Assembly (NCBI GenBank): GCA_905250025.1
Contig: CAJNOJ010000027.1
Location: forward strand, 1 to 64,000
Length of the DNA: 64,000 bases
DNA from: Adineta ricciae
Taxonomy: Eukaryota > Rotifera > Eurotatoria > Adinetida > Adinetidae
Reading direction: 5' to 3'
Shown here: one piece after another, positions 35,987 to 47,343 of the stretch
How positions within the stretch are numbered: the first letter of the stretch is position 1
How the letters are laid out: each line of letters begins with the position of its first letter
Notes under the pieces: model-generated
Databases searched by the model: none
What the model saw: the letters and a program-made list of their open reading frames with translations, nothing else
What the model was told of the DNA's origin: nothing
Program-made: the position numbers and the translations under genes

Positions 35987-38590
35987 ATGAATGAAATTCG
36001 TCAATTGTGCACAACATCAGCATTGCCTAGTAAACATCTCGATGAAATTCTCGCACTTTTTCAAGCATGTCCGCCACAGTATCGACTTCCTTCGTTGTCG
36101 TTAATCTGTCAATCGATATCATGCATGTCCATCGAACAATTGGATGTTAGTGTTCTCAATCATCAGTTGTTTTTTGTTATTCGACAATCTTCGGAACATT
36201 TACTACAATCATGGTTAACGAATGGCTCGTTGAATGGTCATGAATATCGGGCAATCTTTTATATTTATCAGTTATTTAAACTCGTATCAGAATGGTTGAT
36301 CGAACAGGATCATATGATCGTTGATATGAAGGCGAAAGAATTAACTAAACGAGTTATGAAAAGCCTCTTTCTTGACGAGAGTTTTCTGAAAACATTATGT
36401 CGAGTTATTCAGCAATTGGTTCGTTATGAAAATGATGAACAACGTAGTACAGTAACAAGTCCTCTGTTTGTAAGTTCAGTTTATTATCGTTTCTTGTCAA
36501 CAATTTTCCAGTGTATTTCCAGGATGGCGATGATAATCCTGTTTCACCCGATGATGTTCATCTTCAAACTCATGTATCAGATATTCAAGCGGAACAAACC
36601 GACATCATCGATGTTCTGTTTCGTTGTGTGAATTCTTTAGTGATTCTGTATACTCACCCAATCCTATTGAATAGTTCGATTGTGGATAAAAATCTGACAC
36701 CTTGCGTGATCCATTGTCTTCATTCGTCGCTATTTCTTCAACTTGCCACAGATTTTCTACGTCAGAATATCACCAATGATCAAATCAACATTCAATCGAT
36801 CTTTCTACTATTTACTTGCTTAGATTATTGCATTCTCTCAGCAATAACCATTTCCACATTACGATTAATTCCGTCAATCCGGGAAATCTTTCAAACCTGG
36901 TCGACAATACCTCGAATGGACATTTCACCTTTAATTATTCGTCTTATTCGTTTTATCAATCAGTTAACCATAGCAGATAAAGAAGCAATTATTCGAGAAA
37001 ATCTCTGTTCGTTCTTTCTTCCATCATTTGAACTTCTCTGTCAAACATCGAATTTAACTGATGAGATTGCGTCTATACTCATAACACTCTGCTCGATCAA
37101 TCTCGGAAGAAAACATTTACGTCAATTAGGCTTCATTCGTCACATTCTACACGGAACAAAACGTTATGTTCAATTATGGCGCCCATTGGCGTTATTACTC
37201 ATTCAGCAAGATCTACAAGAAACGTCGTTTCTAAATCGATTGATTCATTTGTTAACACAACGAACTATAACTCTTTTTCAATCATTAACAGCCACATCAA
37301 ACGATACATCGTTTGATTCGACTTCACCTTCATCCAAAGTTCAACTTACAGAAGTCACGATTGAATGGTTGCTCTTATTACGAACGAGTTTCTTAACATT
37401 TTCATCGATCGTCGATGGATTGATCAGTACCAAGCGAAAAGTGAACTTTATCAATGTTTTAATCGATACGATTTTATCGGTTCAGCAAGATGAAGATACC
37501 CTGCCGAAATTGATCGATGTTATGATCGAATTTCTGTGGACATTTGTTTTCAGTACAACAACAACTATTTCTGAAACTTTACCGAAACATCTCGATTTAT
37601 GTCAATGGTTGAAAAGCAACAATGCTGAATCATTGCCGAGCATACGCTTAACATCGCAAGGTATCCTTTCGACTCTAGAATTCAATTCGAAGACGCTAAG
37701 TAAGTTAACATTTTCATTTAAGACTTCAATGTTCACATCCGATTCGAACTTTAGATCGGTCGTCAATTTCAACAAATATTCTCATCTGTATGATTTATGC
37801 TGATGAAGCACACCGAGATTTATGTGTGATTCTTCGAGATCGATTGCAAATGGAACAACAGTATTCTGTTGAACTTCTCTTGACTTCAACATGTCAATCA
37901 ATTGAATCGTTAATTCAACTTCTCAATCGTTCATCGCTCGCTCTCTTCTGTGCTAGTACACAGATGAAAAGTGATAATCTCTCGCATTTCATCCATCACT
38001 ATCTCTCCCATCAATCATATAAGACACCTCTGTTGGCTATTCTGACAGAACAAGATTGCGAACTCGATGGAAATTGGTTAGAGAATATTTCCATCGTTGA
38101 TAAACAATCAATGCTCAAACAAATTCGACGATATCTAAACCAAAATGATGAGAGTCATCTGCCGTTGACTGACATTCCAAATGAAAGTTATCGCCGTGTT
38201 AGCAATTTTCATGATATACATAACCAATCAGGAAATTATACTCAACGGCCTGTTACATATTGGACAGCCGATGATGTGACACAATGGTGTGAGGCAACTC
38301 CGGGCAATTTCGAAACACTACGACCGCTTGTCAAGCGTCTCAACGGTCCTGCACTGGTTCATCTCGCGGAAATTCTCTCGATCGAACCAGCATCGATGTA
38401 TCATAGTCTGAATAGCGAATTAATACAACGAACAGGTTCTAATGTTCCATTGACCGATTATGTGTCGTTAAGAAGTGAATTGCAACGATTACTAGTTGAA
38501 AAACTTCCGGAGAATATACCAGATGCCGATGTTAAAGCTAAGCCCAAGAAAAGAAGATGGAAACATAGTCGTTTTTGTACTATAATTTGA
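35987..38590 (+). CDS. Helical-repeat + TIR-like + SAM-like protein, SARM1-related architecture
   Basis: Three exons (35987-36469, 36523-37699, 37755-38590; introns 53 and 55 bp) give 831 aa. Residues about 1-560 are almost entirely alpha-helical Leu/Ile-rich sequence, consistent with an ARM/HEAT-type solenoid. A TIR-like alpha/beta module follows at about 570-690: strand NILICMIYADEA, helix LCVILRDRLQ, strand YSVELLLTS, helix SIESLIQLLNRSS, strand LALFCAS, strand TPLLAILTEQD. A SAM-like module lies at about 720-800 (TYWTADDVTQWCEATPGNFE, LVKRLNGPALVHLAEIL). The tail is basic (KPKKRRWKHSRFC). The order helical-TIR-SAM differs from SARM1 (ARM-SAM-SAM-TIR). At the position where SARM1 has its catalytic Glu (WVHKE helix) this protein reads HFIHHY, so NADase activity is doubtful. 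It is probably a cytoplasmic innate-immune or cell-death adaptor next to a Toll gene; the function is inference. Confidence 0.7.
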
Positions 38591-38608
38591 TGTTACTTGT
38601 CAGATATA

Positions 38609-38614
38609 AATAAA
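38609..38614 (+). promoter_or_regulatory. Poly(A) signal AATAAA of the TIR/SAM gene
   Basis: AATAAA 18 nt after the stop codon, with further AATAAA-like repeats directly after it. Confidence 0.7.
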
Positions 38615-41600
38615 AAATAAATTCATGTTCTTCGATTTGATTTTCTTGAGACAAATGCGCATGATATTTCGCTTGCCAGATGCGCGAAGGCGTTAATGTT
38701 GATTTTAGATCTAGACGACACAGTATGCAACCTTCGAATCGGTTAGAGATAATCACACAATACTGAGAAAGACGCGTCTGTGTAAGTACATTCATATCAT
38801 CGACAAACGTCCTTTAATACAAAAAAAAAGCTGATCGAAATTAAAGTTGCCTTCGCTAAAGCATCGAGTAAATTTCCATATGACTTTACAGCTTACTGAT
38901 CCTAATCTAAAGAACTTAAGACGATTGAATTTAATCGATCTAATACCCGTGATCATTTTTCAACTAATTAAGCAAGATGTTTGTACTGAAGGCAAATATC
39001 AAGTAGACTGCATTGATGTTTAGGAGATGGAAATAATTTCAATATGCTATTAAGTGTCATTCGATCATTGTGTTAGACAATATCCTCAAGCTATCGAATA
39101 GTGTGACGTCAAGAAAAATGACAAACTAATTGGTCGTAATCTAGGCTTTTAGTGTTTTGTCAGTTTATAAACATCTGACTGACATATTCTGATGATTTTT
39201 TTTTCATCTCTTAACGATGCTTACACAATACAAAGATCTTTTTTCGCTATTGTTTTTCGTCAACATGCTTTTAGTCGTTCAGTTCACTGGAAGAACTTTA
39301 TGACAGTCCTGTCAACAACGAAGTCTTTTCTTTCTGCGCTATTTATATCCAGAAATTCAGTCATGCATTCATCAAAGAATCATTTATTGATAGGTGCCTT
39401 CATTGACTTGAACTACCCGTTGTGAATTGTACTTTACATAAGACGATTCAAGGAAATCTTTTCAGTTGATTGTTGAGTAGAACTCACAGAGAACAACAAT
39501 ATCAGTAATCAACACAGTAAGATTTGTATTGTGAATCCTTTTTCTCGTTGATATCTTTATCATTTTTTGGAAATCCTTTTAAGTGAGATGAGACAGACAA
39601 CATATCGTCTTCTTTCTTTTGTCATTGTCACGATATTGCTGAAAGATGCTTTCATTGTCACGAGTTACCATACAGAATCCAACGACAACAACAAACTCGA
39701 TCGATTCGACAAATGTCTCTAATTCATATTTCGTATGTGCGAAGAGAAAGATGATTTCATTTTAATAGAGTACATCAATGTCGAATTTTCTGCTTGTTGA
39801 TAGATATTTATCCATATCTCCGCCTCCAATGCTCTCGACTACTATCCATGTTCTATGAGTCTATTTATGTAGGAGTCTCTTATCTGTTTCTGTGTGTATG
39901 TTACAAACAGAGATAATATAAATGATAAGCTAGCTATTAATATCATAAAGAACATCGATTTATTCAAGCAGAAAACTATATTCGATTTCGGTCATTTCCA
40001 TCGGCGCCTTTTCTTCTTCTCGGTTGATTGTTTCGAATGGTAAACTTGCTTATTACTTATTAACACAACAAGAGAACAATGCTAAGAAGTAATATATCTG
40101 AAGAGAGCGGCGAAAAAAATCTTTAGTCAAAGACATGAACATTTTGTTAGCGGAAAAGAAAAGTGAGCGTAAAATGACAATAATAACCATCCTAATATTA
40201 ACAATAAAAAAGAAACAATTGATTATGTGGGCGTAAAGCTGTTTTCAAAAGGAGAAAGAGACAGTCGTCATTAAGGGTTTGTCCTTGTTTTTCTTCTTCT
40301 TTCTATTAAAAAAAAAGACCTAATGGTAATGTAAAAGATAGAAGCTCGCATGAATAAGGGACATGAAAGAAATGCTGATGACGTTCTCGTATTGAACAGA
40401 GAGAGAGAGAGAGAAAATGCTTTTCCTCTGATTTGCCTTGGTATTCTGCTGACGAGGCAAACTAGATATAGCACAGCTCGAAAGCGAAGAAGATTAGGTA
40501 GGAATTGACATATTCCTGGAGTTAAAATGAGAAATGTCCCCTAACTTTTTAATCTCTCAACTTTGATATGAATAGAAGAGAAATGGCAAGATAAAAAAAG
40601 AAACAGAACTACAAAAAACATCAGAACAATAAGCAAAGAGACTCTGAATAGCTCTTTTTCGTCTTCTTGTTTCTTAGATGGCAATGACATTAAACTCATC
40701 TGACACTGAATGCCACTTTTCTATTCTCTCGGTTTTTTTTTCTCTCTCCCACTTCTTTAACCGAAATTTGCTTCGCCCTACATGAGATTGTGTTATGATA
40801 TGCATCCTGACAGCTGTATATCGTTGATAGAAGTCTTGATCAACTGACACGACATCACATGTAATTGGTGTCTTATTAGATTTCAGAGAATTGAAAACTG
40901 TTTTATTTCATGCGCATTAATTAACCCACAATCAGATCTTCTTGTCCAAGGTATTGATTTGTCATTTTTATCAGCTTTTTTGAGCGGATTCTTGCTCGTA
41001 ATTGACGACATTTTCTTCTCGTTTATTATCAAATAGAAAAGATGTTATGTTGAGATGGATGTATATACTCATTAGGGAGAAGCGGATTGTCGAAAAAGAA
41101 AACACGACGCGCGCGTGAGAGAGAGACAGAATTTTCTTGACTTTGACTAGAGTACCGAAAAAGAAGAATTTTCAAGTCAACAAGTGATCATTAAAGAACT
41201 CTTAATAATGATTGCTATGTCATGCACTATCAAGCGTCCGGAAATCGAACGTTGATATACGACATTTTTAAGTTTAGTTTTGCTCCAAAGGTGTTGACAG
41301 TCATTATTCTGAATGTTCGTCGGGAAAGAACAGATCTTTTGAGTAACATACACATTTGTGCGTTAGATAATGTATTCTTTTCTCTGCGACCCAAGCGACA
41401 TGGATAAACTGGTAGTCAGAGAGAAAGAGAGACGCGAAGTAAATGAGGATGAGATAGAAGCAGAAGAAGAAAAAAAAATCCAAGGAGTAAGAGAATAAAG
41501 AGAAAATAGAAGATGACTCGAGGGAAATAAGCAATGTGTCATGATGAAAAAAGGAATCTTCGTCGATGCCTTTGCTATGTTGTTAAATAAATACTTTCCA

Positions 41601-41708
41601 AGGAAGATCGACGCGTTAACTTGATTACAGTTAACTACATATCTATTTTGCTACTATTTTTATCCAATATCATCAAATATTCCTTTATTTTTCTTTTAAG
41701 AGCAAACT
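38615..41708. other. Long intergenic region, no gene recognised
   Basis: About 3.1 kb of AT-rich DNA with short GA runs (about 40399-40418 and 41110-41125) and a CG-rich spot (GACGCGCGCGTGAGAG at about 41106). No coding exon, RNA gene or mobile element could be supported. A polypyrimidine acceptor (TTTATTTTTCTTTTAAG) ends at 41700, 8 nt before the next ATG. Confidence 0.5.
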
Positions 41709-43449
41709 ATGACAAGATTGCCCTCTGCAATTCTTTTCACCTTATTAGTACATATTAATGAAGCACACGTGAACCCGTCGACGGAGTTGTCATTTATGTT
41801 CAATTCGACGATTTCCAATCGAACAACATTAACTTCTCCTTTGTTGAGACAACCGACGCGACAAGCAACCTATCTCGGTGCCATACTCGCATTTGTTTTT
41901 ATTTTCTTTGGTCTGATCGGAAATATTCTTCTTATAACAACAATCCTTTCGGTGAAAAAACTTCGAATTAATATTATCAATATCTTCATTGTATCGGTAA
42001 GTTTATTATGTCGAACTATTTCCATGTCTTTTACTACAAATTGACGACGGAATGTATCTGTGCGCAAACATACATCCAACACTTCCGTCTTCTCTTCGTT
42101 GTTCTCAATAGAAGTAGGCAGGATGGAGTAAACATACCGGAAACTATTTTCACATTTAATAGTTCAATCATGTACTTTGCCAAGAACTCATCGTCATGTT
42201 CTGGTCACGTTCTACATTTTATGTCGAACCTCTTCTTCGTAACGAATGCGGCCAAACGTAGTGTTTTCTTCTTCAAGTAGATCAAATTTGCGTTTGATAG
42301 GGAAAGAAAAAGCTTCCACTTATTCCTCTTTTCATAATGATCTAATCAAGCAGAAAAGCTTTCATTTCCGTTTTTTCTTCTTTTTCAAAGCAACTATTTT
42401 ACTGCAGGTCATAAAAGTGTTTAATCGGTGGAAAAAAAAAGAAAAATGCCATTCAGAATGAATCCAAATAGGAACTTTTGTCAGTTCCGATTGCTGTCGA
42501 ATAATGATTTACTTTCGTTTAGTTACAATTCAATGATTTACTCAACATTGGTTTTAATCAATTCTTCGTTGGACTTTCCTATGCCAATCATCATTGGGTT
42601 GGCGGGCCTTTGATCTGCAAATTAGTAGTCTATTTTTCAACTGTTTGTATGGGTTGTCTTCTTTGGCATCATTGTCTAATTGCTATTCACCGCTTAATTG
42701 TTGTTGTTTATCCATCTTTATTACGTCGCATGTCAGTCAAAACGTATGTGATTGTTTCACTTGTCATTACTCGAGTCTTACCGATCTTATGTTGCATTCC
42801 TTCGTTTGCAACATATTCGATCGAGTATTCACCTCAAGCATTACGTTGTTCCATAAGAAATAAAGTGCAAATATTCATTAACTTAACTGTTTTAATTATT
42901 CTACCTAATGTTATTATTATTTTTTGTTTTCTCGGCATCTTCTTTCATGTTTATCATGCATCATATACAAGCGGAAGAACAACGACTCCTTCGACATCTG
43001 TTTCGCATTCATTAAGACGTGAAATACGTATTACAAAAATGTTCGCCGTTTTATTCACGTTGTTCTTTCTCGGCTATCATCCCTACGGATTCGTACGTGC
43101 CTATGATAAACGTCGTCAATTACATCCGGATATATTTGTTCTATTGACATTACTCTATTGTATATCAATATGTGCCTCACCATTCGTCTATGGGATAATG
43201 AACAATCAATTGCGTCACGAGTGTATGCGCGTGATTTTCAACTGTTGGCATTGTCAAAAGATTGATGATTATCGGAAATATTCGCACGGCCGATTGAATT
43301 CAACGGTGACAACAGCATTAACAGTTGCTAATGATGGAGGTGATGACGGACGGGCAAGTCCATCAGCAGCGTCAATGCGTGACTTATCTTGTAAAACAGT
43401 GCGAAAGAAAACATCAAGTGCAACCATAGTTGATACTGCTCATATTTAA
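41709..43449 (+). CDS. Rhodopsin-family (class A) orphan GPCR
   Basis: Two exons (41709-41996, 42523-43449) give 404 aa. An N-terminal signal-like segment is followed by an Asn-rich extracellular part with N-glycosylation sites (NSTISNRT). TM1 has the class A GN (FFGLIGNILLITTIL). TM2 spans the intron (FIVS/LQFNDLLNIGF). TM3 starts after a conserved Cys (GPLICKLVVYFSTV) and ends IAIHRLIVVVYP, where DRY is replaced by HRL. TM4, TM5 (IFINLTVLIILPNVIIIF) and TM6 (FAVLFTLFFLGYHPYGF, with the FxxxYxP form of CWxP) follow. TM7 ends ICASPFVYGIMN, where NPxxY is SPFVY. The tail is Ser/Thr-rich. It resembles the moody/Tre1-type and other invertebrate orphan receptors more than amine receptors. The ligand is unknown. 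Confidence 0.85.
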
Positions 43450-43454
43450 ATAAA
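43449..43454 (+). promoter_or_regulatory. Poly(A) signal overlapping the stop codon
   Basis: AATAAA begins on the last base of the TAA stop of the class A GPCR. Confidence 0.5.
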
Positions 43455-45007
43455 TTGCTCTTCTTCTTCTTCTTTTTCTTTTCTATTCTATATCTCAGTG
43501 TTCTCATATTTGTGAATAATTCAACTCGAATCCTCTTAGTTCTGTTTGCAAGTAAACATGCGAAAAGTAATTCGAAAAGCGTATAAACTAAGATCGAATT
43601 AGATCGAACCAATAAGGTTATCCGAATATTAATCTGATCAGTATTTCCCCTATTCCCTCAACATCATTGAATATAAACATGATTGAATCACGTTATCCTA
43701 AACGATGGCAACTTACATTAACACACTAGTGTCATGACTAAAACTGAATTCTATATGACAAAATGTTCGAATGGCACAACGCGTGGGCATATTATCTCTT
43801 TGACACACATTCGCAAACAATATATCGAAAGTCTTTCAAAGTTTTTCGCGCACTAATCAAAGTCACTTTTTCCATTAGTTCCAATCCCTAAAACAACAAT
43901 TTTGTATTAACATTCAAGCTGATTACATTCTATCAATGGTCTCTAGGACAATTTTTCCGATCAAATCATTTATTTCAGTCATCATGACATGAAGTGTAAT
44001 TTATTATCATGACAAACTTCTCCTCTTTCTTTCTCAGCGCATGAGTTTTGATCAGTTCAAACGAGATGTTCGTTGTTCATCTAATTAAAATTCATTGCCA
44101 GAGGCATAGTGTCAAATTTGCATATCCAACTTATTAGCCACATATCAAAGATCAGATACAAATGCTTAGTAACAATTATCGCTGTTTGTTCTGCCGTATA
44201 GAATATAAAATTATCAACATGAACGTTGTCTAAAGATTTTCGATGCTCGTCGTAAAATTTTTTATCATGAACTTATGATTCAATACGGGCAGGGTAAATT
44301 TTATAATCCTGTTCGGACAGCAGAAAGTCATTGATTGTTCAGTGAGCTGAGAATGATGTAAACGATCAACCAGAAGAGAAACCTTCGATTTTTGAGCACA
44401 AGCATACACGTGAATTGACTTTCACGTTCAGTTCAATTTTTAAAATCAATTCGATGTCTTAATATTGATTTCAAGACTTCATGAACGTTTCTCGATTGTA
44501 CATCCTTGCACAGTATAATTCAGTTGAGGAGTAGAGTTGATTGAGTAATGATTACGTCACCTCCGAACATAAGTACAGAACAAATTTTCGTTTTGTTCGC
44601 TTGTGTTATTGACCTTATTCGAACACTTCTTGTCATTGAACTTGCTCGCGAAGTCAGAATGTAACCAACGGTATTGATCACATTCCAATCAAACATATGC
44701 AATCGATTAATTAAGAATTATTTTCTTTCTTCGAAGGAGAAGAAAGGTTGTGTTGATGGATATTAATTGTATGGAATGAAGACAATGCATATCGATGTTC
44801 GATTTGGTGAAGAAAAAAGGAGAGAAGAGAAAAGAAAAGTAGGCGAGATGGAGAGTAAAAGAGATTAGAATACTACAAAGTGGTGCACACTATTTGTTGT
44901 CAGGGTGAACGAACGAAATAGGATTGACTGTGAGAGAAGAGTCGGTCAGCATTTCGTCACCTTTTTTTCGAATCGAAACGAAGACTTTCGTTTGTTTAAA
45001 TTGAGAA
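43455..45007. other. Intergenic region between two GPCR-like genes
   Basis: About 1.55 kb, AT-rich, with purine-rich runs at 44810-44870. No gene or repeat was recognised. Confidence 0.5.
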
Positions 45008-46084
45008 ATGATTTCATTCGAATTTGTCTGGTTAATTATTTTGATTTTATTCATTTTTGTTATCAATATTTCTCACATATTGTATTTAATTCTGCATCAC
45101 AATGATCAACGATTTCGATTTTATCGTTCGATATTATTGAATTTCTCCTTTGCATCAATGATTATTTCCATCTGGCTCATCCCATTCTTCTATTTTCGTT
45201 TAATCTGGTCGTCCGATTCCTTTCCATGGCGTTTATGGTCATTTCTTTTCCATGTCGTTGATGCTGTTCAACTCTATTCTCTTCTCCTTCTCGTTTCAAA
45301 CAACAGCTTTATTAATTATACTCTTAAACGTCTTCTTCTATTTCTCACTTGGCTCGCACCTATTCTTACCTATTCGCCATTATTATGGTTGTCATTATCT
45401 AATGACCAGATGGATTATTTACCCTATCGTCGTCTGTCGATCAGTGTTCCATGGTGGATTCTACCAACAATATATTCTTGTATGTATATTGTTCCGATAT
45501 TGGTCTCATTTGTTTTAATTGGAATGGGATTATGCTGGCCTTGGATTTATAAACAATACAAACAACGAGAACATGTCGCACATGGTCAAACAAATGAACA
45601 CCGAGAGAATATGGCAGAATTGACTAGTTTAGTCGAAACGGTACTAAGTTTTGAATTGGATCAATCAACATCGAGCACTATGAATGTACGTCACTTGTTT
45701 CCTCTTTTGTCTTTTCTTCGATTGTCGTACTTTTAGACATGGGTTCCTTCGATATCTTCATTATCCAAAGATCAATCATCTCTATCCTATCTTTCAAACA
45801 AATTTGATCGAACCTTGTCCTGTAAAACTTCCCAGGATCATTCATCTTTATTATTTGACGATATTTCATCATCGGTACAATTAAAAACTTTCTTATGTAA
45901 ACAACATGCACCAAAACATTATTATTTATTATTTATTATCACTACTCTGTTCTTGCTCGCTCATTTACCATACGTACTTTTTTCTCTTTTGAACATTTAT
46001 TCATCTCAATTACCCAGATTTATTTACCTACATTGGTTCGGAACAATGTTTATTCCAATTGTACACTTACAAAAACTCTACTAA
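45008..46084 (+). CDS. Divergent 7TM receptor-like protein
   Basis: Two exons (45008-45685, 45737-46084; intron 51 bp) give 341 aa. Seven hydrophobic helices can be read: VWLIILILFIFVINI, SILLNFSFASMIISIWLIPF, WSFLFHVVDAVQLYSLLLLV, LLLFLTWLAPILTYSPLLW, a long TM5 (YSCMYIVPILVSFVLIGMG), YYLLFIITTLFLLAHLPYVL and [16 protein letters not shown]. The order, the long third intracellular loop between TM5 and TM6, and the AHLPY in TM6 fit a rhodopsin-type fold. Class A signatures are missing: there is no Asp in TM2, no DRY (SNNSF instead) and no NPxxY. The protein stops at TM7 without helix 8 or a tail. It is an orphan and may be a fast-evolving chemoreceptor. Its stop codon overlaps that of the convergent LENG1 gene. 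Confidence 0.7.
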
Positions 46085-47182
46085 TGTCCTCTCCAGTTCA
46101 TCTCATTGGTTGCATATTGTTGACTATTTTGTTTGGCTATGTCGGGATTAAATTGAGAATTATATCGTCGTTTTCGGTCGTCGATTTCGACTCGTACTGG
46201 TTCAGGTGTAGTTGGTGTTGAATCACTGCCAGTAAAAACTCGTGATAAATAGGCTGCAGTTTTTGTACGTTCTTGTGCTTCACGTTTCAATCTAAATATG
46301 AATAAATGAACAGGAAAAAAAAAGAAAGACAACGATCAATTTACCGATCGGCACGAAGTTGTTCGATACGAGAAGTTGTCGACGACGAGGATGATGTTGA
46401 TGATGCAGAAGTTTTTTTCGTCGAATTGCTTGATGAAGATTTGTTTCCATCTTCGTGTTTACGTTTCAAATCATCGACACATTTCGACATGTGATGGAGT
46501 GGATCTTGCTTTTGAATGCGTAGACGATCACGTTCTTCTCTAGAGTATTTCTTTGAATATAAATCCAAACAATCAAATTAATCTTACCGATCTGTTCTAG
46601 ACACATCTCTTACATCTGATTGATTGCTAGTATTTCGTTCTAGATACCATGGAACGCTTCCTAAAGAAATCATCGGGTGAATGTTACCGAGAGAATTATC
46701 CACTTACCTTTACTTTCCACAATACTACCACCAAGATAAGTCAATAAACCAATTTTCTTTTCGAACTCTTCGTTTTCTGCCTTTTTCTCCTTTTCGTGTT
46801 CAGCATTGGTCGCATCGGTAGTTTTCAACTAAATATGTATTATAAGAATAATCACAGCGACCTCAATTTACGTACTCCTTGTTCTTCAAGTTGAAAAAAG
46901 TTCACATGTTCCTGGGGATTTTGTGTCGCTGCTGCATCTTGAGCGTTTTGAAACGAAATCGGTTGATCACCGCGTTTAGCTCGGAGATAATTTAGACGTA
47001 CTTCTTGTTCCTAGACAAACAAACCGATATAAGATTCACCACTTCCGTGAATGACTTACCGCGAGAGTTTTTCTTCGAATTGCCTTTTGTTCGTCTTCCG
47101 CAGCTTTCTTTTCATCGCGTAAAACTCGAGCGATATTGTCTTTATTTCTAACATGCCAACGTTTCTTCGGTAAAATATTCAT
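46081..47182 (-). CDS. LENG1: Leukocyte receptor cluster member 1 homolog (LENG1)
   Basis: The N-terminus [20 protein letters not shown] is the highly conserved CIR/LENG1 start. A charged coiled-coil region follows, with [20 protein letters not shown], then [12 protein letters not shown] and PWYLER. The middle has [16 protein letters not shown]. The end is [29 protein letters not shown] and [18 protein letters not shown], all strongly LENG1-like. LENG1 is a small nuclear protein reported among spliceosome-associated factors; its exact function is not established. Four or five short introns interrupt it. A TTTATAG acceptor lies 2 nt upstream of the ATG, and NADK ends only 161 bp upstream on the same strand. 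The TAG stop (46083-46081) overlaps the TAA stop of the opposite 7TM gene. Confidence 0.9.
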
Positions 47183-47198
47183 ATCTATAAACATGAAA
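47183..47198 (-). other. Acceptor site next to the LENG1 ATG
   Basis: TTTCATGTTTATAG followed by AT and then ATG, in the 161-bp spacer behind NADK. Confidence 0.5.
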
Positions 47199-47343
47199 TA
47201 AGCGAAAGTATTGTTTGTTATGCAACTACAGTTATTAAGTTAGAATAGTACAGATATTGTTTAATAGTTAATAAGGAATGAACGAAAATATGAAACATTG
47301 TAAGGCAAAGGTTTACAGAGAATGCCTTTTTTGTTCTTTTGAT

